A stretch of 64,000 nt of DNA from an uncultured Oscillospiraceae bacterium (GTDB taxonomy: Bacteria; Bacillota; Clostridia; Oscillospirales; Oscillospiraceae), in NCBI GenBank assembly GCA_934511165.1, contig CAKSWA010000001.1, positions 62,001 through 126,000 of the forward strand. Direction: 5' to 3'. Shown here piece after piece: positions 17,673 to 25,231 of the stretch (positions are counted from its first letter, which is position 1; each line of letters begins with the position of its first letter). A model generated the notes under the pieces. That model saw only the letters and a list, made by a program, of their open reading frames with translations, was not told the origin of the DNA and did not search any database. The position numbers were made by a program, and so were the translations under genes.

Positions 17673-19172
17673 TTACGACCTCCCTGCCTTCTCACTGAGC
17701 GAAATGCGCGGATCGACCTTGGTGAGAACAATGTCGCCCGCCAGCACGGACAGCACCGAGACCAAGGAGAACATGAATGAAAGCGCAACGATCATGATGT
17801 TGTTGTACTGATTGATGGCGTTGGGCAGCATTTTGCCCATGCCGCCGACGGAATAGATGGACTCGGTGATGATCGCGCCGGTGATGCAGGCCGCGAGAGA
17901 CGCGGGAATGCCCTGCGCGATGGGGATGATAGCATTTTTGAAGATATGACGGCTGAAAATCTCGCGCTGGTTGAGGCCCTTTGCCTTGGCGAACTTCACA
18001 TAGTCGGAACTCATCTGGTCCACAACATAGCGGCGCGTCCAGAGCATGAGGCTCGCGATGGAGGGCAGCGCCAGCGAGATGATGGGCAAAATCCAGGAGC
18101 GCACGTCGCCGGGGCCATAGGTCGTAAAGACCGACGGCAGATTGAAGAGCGTTGTTCCGAGATAGCGGAAGAGATAGATGTACGCGAGTGAGGGCACGGC
18201 GATGATGAAGATGATGTACACCATGCCGAGCTTATCGGCAAATTTATCCTTGTTCCGCGCCATGAGAACGCCGAACGGCAGGCCGAGAATATAGGCAAGC
18301 GCCATGGCAAAGATGCCCATGATAAACGAGGTTCCGATCATGGACGGCTGCCCCTTCTGCGTTTCATAGGCTGCGTAGTGGTCGGTGAATTTCTTCATGT
18401 CCATTCGGTCAAGAACGGACTTATACTTAAGCGAGCCGAAAATGATTCCGGACTCGGCTTCATAACCGGTTTCAAAGGTGACAGGGCGCTTGACCTCGGT
18501 GCCCTGCGACTGGAAAAGCACACGGAGGACATCCAGACCCTGATAGGTCGGATAAGAGGTTCCGAAGTTCAGCTTGATAATGTTCTGATGAATCCACGGA
18601 AAACGGCTGTCGGTATACAGCAGGTACTTGTGCGTCGTACCGCTGCCGATGAGAGCCACGCCGCCGGTGGGCGTCGTGCCGAAGGAAAGGCCGCGTTCGA
18701 GATCCGGGTTCGATTCATCCTGCACGGACCATGGCGTGTCGATCACAATCAGATGGGCAAGCCAGCTCGCCATGCGCTTAATGACGGGCGTGTCCTTATA
18801 GGCATAGTAACGCCCGCTCTTCGTGAAATTGGCGATGGTGTAGCCCTGCGCGGAATACTGCTCCACAAAGGCCTGGCTTTCCGGAGAATCCGGCTCGATA
18901 GCGGCGATCATTTCCGGGCTGCCGGCTTCATAGAGCGTGAGGCAATAGTCGTTGATGCGGACGTAGTCCAGATAGCCGAGTCTTTCCCATGTGGTGTATA
19001 TGTATTCAGTTTTATCGTCGGCCTTGCCGCCGAGCTTGCGGTAGGTGCTGTCCTCAAAGAAGATGTTGTCGCGCGGGATCATCGTATAGACCATCGTAAA
19101 TACGATGAGCATGATGATAAGGACCGAGAGGAGCGAGCGCAAAAGGCGGCTCCAGATGTAGTCTTTTTTCAT
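17673..19172 (-). CDS. oppB: Oligopeptide ABC transporter permease OppB with a large external insertion
   Basis: A 499-residue permease, much longer than the usual 300-330. A first transmembrane segment (about 10-31) is followed by some 230 mainly hydrophilic residues predicted outside the membrane. The standard five-segment core then follows, with the coupling region FAKAKGLNQREIFSRHIFKN. Large insertions at this site occur in some Firmicute OppB proteins and may contact the substrate protein. It is separated from oppA by 150 nt holding a hairpin. Confidence 0.9.
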   Translation of the reverse strand: MKKDYIWSRLLRSLLSVLIIMLIVFTMVYTMIPRDNIFFEDSTYRKLGGKADDKTEYIYTTWERLGYLDYVRINDYCLTLYEAGSPEMIAAIEPDSPESQAFVEQYSAQGYTIANFTKSGRYYAYKDTPVIKRMASWLAHLIVIDTPWSVQDESNPDLERGLSFGTTPTGGVALIGSGTTHKYLLYTDSRFPWIHQNIIKLNFGTSYPTYQGLDVLRVLFQSQGTEVKRPVTFETGYEAESGIIFGSLKYKSVLDRMDMKKFTDHYAAYETQKGQPSMIGTSFIMGIFAMALAYILGLPFGVLMARNKDKFADKLGMVYIIFIIAVPSLAYIYLFRYLGTTLFNLPSVFTTYGPGDVRSWILPIISLALPSIASLMLWTRRYVVDQMSSDYVKFAKAKGLNQREIFSRHIFKNAIIPIAQGIPASLAACITGAIITESIYSVGGMGKMLPNAINQYNNIMIVALSFMFSLVSVLSVLAGDIVLTKVDPRISLSEKAGRS

Positions 19173-19248
19173 AGGGTACCGTTCCTTACAATAATAGAAT
19201 TGGTACCGGTCGGCGGAGGGCAGCGGCTCTCTGCCGAACGATGCAAGA

Positions 19249-19279
19249 GAGAGCCGAGAAGCAAGGCCGCTCGGCTCTC
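19249..19279 (-). promoter_or_regulatory. Intercistronic hairpin between oppA and oppB
   Basis: GAGAGCCGAG (19249-19258) pairs perfectly with CTCGGCTCTC (19270-19279) around an 11-nt loop. There is no T-run on the minus strand, so it may protect the oppA message or cause partial termination, lowering permease expression relative to the binding protein. Confidence 0.55.
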
Positions 19280-19322
19280 CCTATTCAATTAGTCAGTTCT
19301 GTGCGTAGGTGTTTGCGCGAGA

Positions 19323-21347
19323 TTATTCGCCCTTGAGCCAGGCTTCCTTCGCGGCGTTGTACTCGGCAGCAGTCACGGGCTGCTCAAGGAGCTCCATGTA
19401 CTTGAAGTACGGCACGGCGTTGTACGCAGCCTGACCATAGAGGCTGTAGGCGGCGCTGAAGGGCTTCACGCAGCTGATGGCGAGAGAGCCGCCGGAGGTG
19501 CTGAACGGACGGAGGAAGCCGCCGCTAAGCAGCATGGCCTCGGCCTTTGCGAAGAGCTCAATGCGCTCGTCGCCGACGGCGGCGTCGGCCGCGTCAGCAA
19601 CAGCCTGAATCTCATCAAGGCCGAGGGTCTTGAGAACCTTCGCCTGCTCTTCGGACTGATCCTGATCCTTGGTGTTAATGCCGGAGTAGTTGAGCATGTC
19701 GCCCTTTTCGATATTGAAGCAGCCCAGATAGGTCAGAGGATCGCCGTAGTCGGGACCCCAGCCGGCGCTGAATGCAAGGTCGGTGGAGTTGTCCACGCCG
19801 GTCGGCATGCTGTAGTGGGTGGAAAGGAACGCAGAGCGCGGCTCCAGGAACTGGAGGTCGACCTTCACATATTCGCCGATGGCGTCCTCAATGGACTTCT
19901 GCATGGCAAGAGCCATGTTCTTGAAGTTCTCGTTGGCGCCGTCGACAGGAATATCGATGTGAACGGGCCACTCGGAGATGCTGTCGCCCAGCGCTTCCTT
20001 GGCGCGCTCGGCAAAGATCTTGGCGTTATCGGGGTTATACCAGGCGTCGTGGCCGTCGGTCAGGTCGATGCCTTCATACTCGGGAAGCATTTCGGAAACG
20101 TACTTCTCAACGAGAGCGCCGTAGTTGTGGCCGTCGGAGGTCACAACGAAGGTGTAAGGAACGAGGGTGTTGCGGATAACGTCGTCTGCGAGCTCCTCGC
20201 CGCGGGCAATCGCCTCGTAGGCGTGCGCGGAGAAGGCGGCGTAAACGGCGCGGCGGAAGTCAGCGTTCAGAATGGCAGCCTTGGTGTCAGCCTTCTGAGC
20301 GTCAGTCTCCTTGCTGGTGGTGACGACGGAGGGATCGTTGTACAGAGCATAGCTCTGGCGATCCCAGTTGAAGGCGCCCCAGAAGGAGGTGGCGGTGGTC
20401 ATGCTCTTGTACTGGTTGTCGGCAAAGAGCTCGTCGGCCTTCGCCTTGACCTCGGGCAGGGACTGGTTGACGGCGGTGGAGGTGACTTCGCCGTTCACGA
20501 ACATGTTGAAGTTCTGGGCGGGGTCCTTACCATCGGAGTAGGTGACAACAACGTGCTGAACATGGACGTTCTCGGCATCGTAGTAGTTGGGGTTGGCGTC
20601 GAAGCGCACTTCCTGCGACGGAACGAGGGAGGACAGGATGTAGCAGCCGTTATAGAGGATGGAGTCGGGCTCAACGGCGCCGAAGTCGGAGCCCTTGGAC
20701 TCGAGGAACTCGGCGTTGACCGGGAAGAGGATGCCGTAGGTGGTCATGCCGTCGAAGTAGGCGCAGGGCTTGGTGAGCGTGTAGGTGAGCTTGTTGCCAT
20801 CCGCCTTAACGCCGACGTCTTCCCAAGAGCCGGTGCCTTCGGAGTACTTGCGCAGGCCGGCGATGAGGTCGACAACGAGGCCGAGAGTCTCGCTCTTGGA
20901 GTCAGCGGCGTGCTTCATGCCGGTGACGAAGTCCTCGGCCGTAACGGCGTCGTACTCTTCGCCGCTGGCGGTGGACCAGACGGCGTCGTCACGGATGGTG
21001 AAGTACCACTCGGACGCGTCGTCGTTGTGGCTCCACTCGGTGGCCATACCGGCAATGAGCTTACCGTGAGGATCCTGGGTAAGCAGGCCTTCGATGAAGT
21101 TGTTGGTGTAGTCACCGTTGGAGGACTTGTTCGTGAAAAGGTAGTCCAGCGAGGTGATGTCGAAGCCTTCGATCATCGAGTAGGTGTCGGTCGAACGGGT
21201 GACCGACGTGGTGTTTTCCGCAGCCGGAGCTTCGGTGGCGTCCGCCGCAGGGGCTTCGGTCGCCGAAGGAGTCGCCGGCTGGCTTCCGCACGCGGCCAGG
21301 CTCAGCACCATGACAACGGCAAGAAGCAGCGCAAGGAATTTCTTCAT
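19323..21347 (-). CDS. oppA: Oligopeptide ABC transporter substrate-binding lipoprotein OppA
   Basis: A 674-residue cluster-C solute-binding protein. The signal peptide ends in lipobox LAACG, followed by an Ala/Thr/Glu-rich spacer with repeated TEAPAA. The SBP_bac_5 core includes MEGL-like LTQDPHGKLIAGMATEW, the FTIRDDAVWS stretch and a long C-terminal lobe. It captures peptides outside the cell for OppBCDF. AAGGAGGAG precedes the ATG. It is the first transporter gene, downstream of the small XRE regulator on the same strand. Confidence 0.92.
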   Translation of the reverse strand: MKKFLALLLAVVMVLSLAACGSQPATPSATEAPAADATEAPAAENTTSVTRSTDTYSMIEGFDITSLDYLFTNKSSNGDYTNNFIEGLLTQDPHGKLIAGMATEWSHNDDASEWYFTIRDDAVWSTASGEEYDAVTAEDFVTGMKHAADSKSETLGLVVDLIAGLRKYSEGTGSWEDVGVKADGNKLTYTLTKPCAYFDGMTTYGILFPVNAEFLESKGSDFGAVEPDSILYNGCYILSSLVPSQEVRFDANPNYYDAENVHVQHVVVTYSDGKDPAQNFNMFVNGEVTSTAVNQSLPEVKAKADELFADNQYKSMTTATSFWGAFNWDRQSYALYNDPSVVTTSKETDAQKADTKAAILNADFRRAVYAAFSAHAYEAIARGEELADDVIRNTLVPYTFVVTSDGHNYGALVEKYVSEMLPEYEGIDLTDGHDAWYNPDNAKIFAERAKEALGDSISEWPVHIDIPVDGANENFKNMALAMQKSIEDAIGEYVKVDLQFLEPRSAFLSTHYSMPTGVDNSTDLAFSAGWGPDYGDPLTYLGCFNIEKGDMLNYSGINTKDQDQSEEQAKVLKTLGLDEIQAVADAADAAVGDERIELFAKAEAMLLSGGFLRPFSTSGGSLAISCVKPFSAAYSLYGQAAYNAVPYFKYMELLEQPVTAAEYNAAKEAWLKGE

Positions 21348-21382
21348 TGTTTGTTCTCCTCCTTATTGGATTTTCAAACTTT

Positions 21383-21410
21383 TTTATTAAACGCGGGAAG
21401 CGTTAATAAA
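21383..21410 (-). promoter_or_regulatory. Dyad in the oppA leader
   Basis: TTTATTAAACGC and GCGTTAATAAA form an inverted repeat with one bulged base and a 5-nt loop, between the regulator stop and the oppA ribosome site. It could be an operator or a leader hairpin; the sequence does not decide between them. Confidence 0.4.
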
Positions 21411-21430
21411 CTTTATGTATTTCCGGCGCT

Positions 21431-21664
21431 TCAGTCCTCAAAGAGCCGCGCCATGGAAATGCCGAGCTTTTCGCTCATGAGAAAGAGCGTTTCGAGCGAC
21501 ACGCCCTTGACCTCGGCGGCGTTGTTCGCCTCGATCTGGCTCACGAAGCTCACGCTCCGGCCGATCGCCTCGGCGAACTGCTCCTGCGTCATGCCGCGCA
21601 TCTTGCGGTAATAGGCGATTCGCAGACCGAGTATTCTAAATCGTTCTCTGTAGTCCTCGCGCAT
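21431..21664 (-). CDS. Small XRE-family DNA-binding regulator
   Basis: A 77-residue protein that is almost only a Cro/C1-type helix-turn-helix (about 10-72). The recognition region reads MTQEQFAEAIGRSVSFVSQIE, shown here to its conserved Glu. No sensor domain is present. It sits 83 nt upstream of oppA on the same strand, so it may control the peptide operon or respond with it; this is inference from position. The start has moderate support (a purine-rich GAGGAGAAAAACGT leader). Confidence 0.85.
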   Translation of the reverse strand: MREDYRERFRILGLRIAYYRKMRGMTQEQFAEAIGRSVSFVSQIEANNAAEVKGVSLETLFLMSEKLGISMARLFED

Positions 21665-21730
21665 ACGTTTTTCTCCTCACGGCAAACGGCTTTACCGGAG
21701 CGTGGTTAGTATGTACAAAGACCCCCGGCT

Positions 21731-21779
21731 TGGATTTACTAATTTTAACGAATAAAGCGTGAAATAGTAAATCATCCAA
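21731..21779. promoter_or_regulatory. Long imperfect dyad upstream of the XRE gene (candidate operator)
   Basis: TTGGATTTACTA at the left (21730-21741) matches, inverted, TAGTAAATCATCCAA at the right (21765-21779) apart from a short insertion. The arms are centred about 90 nt upstream of the regulator start, a place suited to autoregulation. Confidence 0.4.
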
Positions 21780-21898
21780 TAGTGATTTTTTCTTCACTCA
21801 CAGTGTAACATTTCCGTACCATGGCGAAAATTGTTTCACTGGGGCGGACGAAAATGGTCAATGTGACGAAAACCGAACGTTTTGTCCGGGCGCGGAGA

Positions 21899-22927
21899 TC
21901 ACTCCGCGCCGCGGATCTCGACGTATTCGCGAAGGCCGTCTCGCATAATTTCCTCGTAAATTTCCCGCGCGCCGGAAACGGCATCGAGCGCGCTCTCGTC
22001 GGCGGCGAGCGCATAGGCAACCGCGCCGTCCGAGCAGGTGAAGGCGTAAAACGGCAGGCCGCGCACACTGCGAAGCTCCACGGCAGTCACGGAAACCGCG
22101 CCCTCGTCGGCGCTGTCCCAGGTGACGGCATTGGAGGCCGCCTTTTTCGGCGCAAGCGCGGGGACATCCACAGCATCGGCCAGATACGCCGCGCGGACAA
22201 CGGCCTGATTGAAGTCGCCGGTATAAAGGAAGCTGAAGCGCACGCTGCACTCGCTCTGCGCGGTGCTGCCCGTGCCGCGGAAGGTGATCTCGCCGTTGTT
22301 GTTCTCGGCTGCGGTGCCGAGCTCGAGACCGTAATTGCGCAGCAGCCCGATGAGACCGCTGTGCTCCAGGAACGTCCGCGCCGCATTTTCCGGCTGCGAC
22401 GAGGCGAGGAACGATGCCTGCTTATCATAGTTATCCGGCGTGAGGGGCGCGGCGTTGGGGTTCTGGAGGAGGAGCGAGCCATCCTCCGAAACGGAATATA
22501 TCACACTGCCCCAGCCGTTTGCGGCAACGTTCGCCGCGACGGTCTCGCCGAGCGATGCGAGATCGACGGATTTTAAAATGCCGGTCGTCACGGTCTCCGG
22601 CGGGGTATAGTCGCAGTCAAACCGCGTGATGGACACGCGCCGCCCGCTGCCGGTCTTGCCCGTGGAGATGGGCGCGGCGGTCTGCTCGGTCTGGAACGCG
22701 CTGCCGCCCGCACCGGGGTTGAGCTGCGGCACGGAAAGCGGGCGATCCTCCGTTTCGGGGCTTTTGTCCCGCCCGGGGAGCAGGAGGATAATGGCGGCGA
22801 TCGCCGCAACGAGCATCACGCCGAGAAAGATCCAGCCGACGAGCATGACGCGCTTCTGCGAGGCGCGCCGCGCGCGGCGGGAGGCGGGTTCTTCAGTTTC
22901 TCTGCGGGGGGAACGGTAGTTTTTCAT
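21899..22927 (-). CDS. Single-pass membrane protein of unknown function
   Basis: A 342-residue protein: a basic cytoplasmic N-terminus (about 1-26, rich in Arg), one transmembrane helix (about 27-48), then an extracytoplasmic region of mixed alpha/beta character (about 80-342) without a motif I recognise. The arrangement recalls YycH/YycI-type bitopic proteins, but I see no sequence match to support that. AAGGA lies upstream of the ATG. It follows the hexokinase gene with repeat C1 in between. Confidence 0.65.
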   Translation of the reverse strand: MKNYRSPRRETEEPASRRARRASQKRVMLVGWIFLGVMLVAAIAAIILLLPGRDKSPETEDRPLSVPQLNPGAGGSAFQTEQTAAPISTGKTGSGRRVSITRFDCDYTPPETVTTGILKSVDLASLGETVAANVAANGWGSVIYSVSEDGSLLLQNPNAAPLTPDNYDKQASFLASSQPENAARTFLEHSGLIGLLRNYGLELGTAAENNNGEITFRGTGSTAQSECSVRFSFLYTGDFNQAVVRAAYLADAVDVPALAPKKAASNAVTWDSADEGAVSVTAVELRSVRGLPFYAFTCSDGAVAYALAADESALDAVSGAREIYEEIMRDGLREYVEIRGAE

Positions 22928-22934
22928 GGTGTGT

Positions 22935-23100
22935 TCCTTGGTTTGCGAGGGGAAACCCCTCCGTCAAAAACTTCGTTTTTGCCACCTCCCCTATTAAGGG
23001 AGGCAAGTGGGTTTGCGGATAACTATCTTGGCTCCCCTAATAGGGGCAGACTCTCCCCAGCGGGGAGAGATGCCGCCGAAGGCGGCAGAGAGAGGGGCGG
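22935..23100. repeat. Dispersed repeat family C, copy 1
   Basis: Contains ACCCCTCCGTC at the left, a CCTCCC-TATTA-GGGAGG hairpin, a CCCCTAATAGGGG palindrome, CTCTCCCC-AG-CGGGGAGAG and GCCGCCGAAGGCGGC. The order of elements matches 50091-50220 with divergence. It fills most of the 220-nt gap between the hexokinase and the unknown membrane protein. Similar palindromic units are widespread between genes in gut Clostridia. Confidence 0.75.
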
Positions 23101-23147
23101 GGCTGGCAGCCGTCAGGCGGACTGTGGGGTTGGGTTTCTCCGTTTTC

Positions 23148-24443
23148 TTACGCGAGCGCCGCCCAGGCGCAGCCGAGGAGCGTGGCGTCGCCGGCGAAGA
23201 GGAATTCCGCGCCGCCGAGATTATGCCGCGCGGCATACTCCGCAATCAGTGCTTCCATGCGGGGGCGCAGCACGGGGTTGAGTTTGAGCATCGTCCCGTC
23301 CGCACAGATGCCGGTAAGTTTTCCCGCGCTGAAGCCGCGCTCGCGCAAAATGGCGCACAGACACGCCGCCGCGATGCGCGCGGCGCGCTCGAGAAGCATC
23401 GTGTTGATCTCGGAAGCGAAGCGGCGGTCCTTCTCCGTTTCGAGCGCTTCGGCAACGGCGTTGCCGCCCATGGGGTCAAGACAGAAAGCATCCACCATCG
23501 CGCTCGTGATGGAGAGCGCGGCGATGTTCTCCCCGCTCCTGGCCGAGAGGAGGCCTTCGCGCGCAGCAAGGACAAGCGTTTCGTGCAGCAGCAGCCGATA
23601 GTATGCCCCGGAGATCATTTTTTCCGCCGGATGGTCGCCGGGCAGGCCGGAGGCTTCGTCCACGGCGATGTCCGCCGTGCCGCGCAGCGCGCGGCCGAAG
23701 CAGCCGGATTCGAGATTGACGAGCGTTTCGCCGCCCATCGCCACCGTTTCGGGCGATTTCGTGACGTCGCACGCCTTCACATGGCAGCAGGCGTTCGTGC
23801 CGGTGCCGAGAATAAAGCCGATGAAGTCGGCGTAGCGCGAGCGGTCGCACGATGCCATGCCGCCGAGCATGGAGCCGACGGTGTCGTTGATGAGCCGCCA
23901 GCGGCGAGCGCCGGACGCGCCGAGCGCGCGCATTGCCGTTTCGATGCCCTCGCATACGAGCTTTCCCTCCGCGCCGGTGACGCGCGATTCCTTGCCCATG
24001 CTGATGATGCGCCCGTCGCCGCAGGGCAGGCACTCGCACGGGAACGAGAACGCGATGCACGCGCGCTTTGCGTCGCCCATGACGGTGAGCGCGAGCCCCG
24101 CGATGGCGCGGAACATTTCCCCGGCGGGCGTGTCCTCGCCGAGCGTGCCGGGCATGCGGCGCTTTTGGAGCGCTTCCGTGACGGGCTTCCCCGTCTCGTC
24201 AAAGCGGATGCGCCCGGCGCGGAGATTCGTGCCGCCGGCGTCGAGCACGAGAACGCTCTCCCCCGTGCGCGGTGCGCTCGCCGCGGGCAGAAACGACGGC
24301 AGCATCATAAGCGTGGATGCTTCGCCGCGCAGCCCCGCGCGCATGTCGGCGATGTAGGCGTCCGCCAAGTCCTCAAAGGACTGCTGCTCATAGAGCATGT
24401 TGTGACGCCGGAGAAATTCTTTGGCGGTTTCCTTTGCACACAT
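23148..24443 (-). CDS. Hexokinase-family sugar kinase
   Basis: A 431-residue protein of the eukaryote-type hexokinase family rather than the ROK glucokinases. The phosphate-binding motif VLDAGGTNLRAG, the sugar-binding SFPCE segment, the catalytic-Asp region INDTVGSML and the adenosine-side GFILGTGTNACC are all recognisable. It would phosphorylate glucose or a related hexose with ATP, which fits its place near the glycogen cluster. Two 42-bp direct repeats lie just upstream of its start. Confidence 0.82.
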   Translation of the reverse strand: MCAKETAKEFLRRHNMLYEQQSFEDLADAYIADMRAGLRGEASTLMMLPSFLPAASAPRTGESVLVLDAGGTNLRAGRIRFDETGKPVTEALQKRRMPGTLGEDTPAGEMFRAIAGLALTVMGDAKRACIAFSFPCECLPCGDGRIISMGKESRVTGAEGKLVCEGIETAMRALGASGARRWRLINDTVGSMLGGMASCDRSRYADFIGFILGTGTNACCHVKACDVTKSPETVAMGGETLVNLESGCFGRALRGTADIAVDEASGLPGDHPAEKMISGAYYRLLLHETLVLAAREGLLSARSGENIAALSITSAMVDAFCLDPMGGNAVAEALETEKDRRFASEINTMLLERAARIAAACLCAILRERGFSAGKLTGICADGTMLKLNPVLRPRMEALIAEYAARHNLGGAEFLFAGDATLLGCAWAALA

Positions 24444-24457
24444 GGTGATCTCTCCCC

Positions 24458-24547
24458 TATCCGGGCGCGGCGCTGCGCGTCCAGGCGTTTTTTTTCAATT
24501 ATCCGGGCGCGGCGCTGCGCGTCCAGGCGTTTTTTTCAATTATCCGG
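24458..24547. repeat. Tandem duplication of a 41-42 bp unit
   Basis: Two near-identical copies (24458-24499 and 24500-24540) differ by one T in a T-run. A third partial copy, TTATCCGG, follows. Each unit has a GC-rich imperfect palindrome (GGGCGCGGCGCTGCGCGTCC) followed on the + strand by a T-run. The third partial copy supplies the stop codon of the lipoprotein gene (minus strand). Confidence 0.9.
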
Positions 24548-25067
24548 CGCGCTCGAGCGGCTGGCATGTGCTGCCGGTGACGCTCCAGCGGCTGCACCCG
24601 CCGTTGTAGGCGAAGGGCGCAAAATAGATATCCGTCGGACCGCAATGGACGGAGCCGTCCGCGGCGGTCGACCAGCCCTCGCCGGTGTGCGGCTTGCCGT
24701 CCGGGTCGGTGATGGTAAATAATCCGTCGCCGCGCAGCTCGAGCTTCCATTCGCCGCCGTCCGCATCCACATAGGAATACGTTCCCGCCGGGACGGGCGG
24801 GGCAGGCGTGGGCGTCGGCTCCGCCGGGGTGGGTTCTGCCGTCGGCTCCGGCGTCGGGGACGGTGTCGGCGTGGGCGTCGGCGTCGGCTCCGCAGTCGGC
24901 GTGGGTGTGGGCGTGGGCGTGGGTGCCTCGGTCGGCGCCGGCGTCAGCGTCGGCGCGGCGGTGGGCTCGCTCGTGGGAAGGGACGCTGCGGGCGCTCCGC
25001 ACGCGGAAAGGATACCGAGCACCGCGATCAGTACGGCGGCGGCGATTCTCTTTGTGCTTCTTCTCAT
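24540..25067 (-). CDS. Small lipoprotein with a long Pro/Thr tether
   Basis: A 175-residue protein. The signal peptide has lipobox LSACG, then about 65 residues of Thr-Pro-rich repeats (periodic PT/PTPTP with Glu and Ala), then a compact domain of about 75 residues rich in Gly, Asp and aromatic residues (TYSYVDADGGEWKLELRGDG). The domain looks like a small beta-barrel surface domain with two Cys; no family is assigned. AGGAGAGCAGCCC precedes the ATG at 25067. It is upstream of the hexokinase gene on the same strand. Confidence 0.75.
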   Translation of the reverse strand: MRRSTKRIAAAVLIAVLGILSACGAPAASLPTSEPTAAPTLTPAPTEAPTPTPTPTPTAEPTPTPTPTPSPTPEPTAEPTPAEPTPTPAPPVPAGTYSYVDADGGEWKLELRGDGLFTITDPDGKPHTGEGWSTAADGSVHCGPTDIYFAPFAYNGGCSRWSVTGSTCQPLERAG

Positions 25068-25164
25068 GGGCTGCTCTCCTTGACGTATAGTTTCACATAT
25101 ATACGATACTACATTTTTCGCTTTCTGTAAACCTCCGGGAAATGTTAAAATCTTGTACAGGCTC

Positions 25165-25193
25165 TTTTCACCGGCCAGCGAGTATGCTATACT
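25165..25193 (+). promoter_or_regulatory. Promoter of glgB-glgP
   Basis: An extended -10 (TGC before TATACT at 25188-25193) lies 17 bp from a weak -35 TTTTCA (25165-25170), 39 nt upstream of the TTG start of glgB. Confidence 0.6.
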
Positions 25194-25231
25194 TCTAATT
25201 AATGGATAAGCATAAAAAAGGAGGGGTCTCC

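Noticed and set aside
24458..24540. Rho-independent terminators in the tandem repeat.
   Set aside because: The GC-rich palindrome followed by T reads as a terminator only on the + strand, where no gene ends; on the minus strand the T-run is on the wrong side.
24780..24960. Short repeated units that look like a CRISPR or minisatellite.
   Set aside because: They encode the Thr-Pro tether of a lipoprotein in frame, have no constant repeat-spacer pattern, and no cas genes are present.
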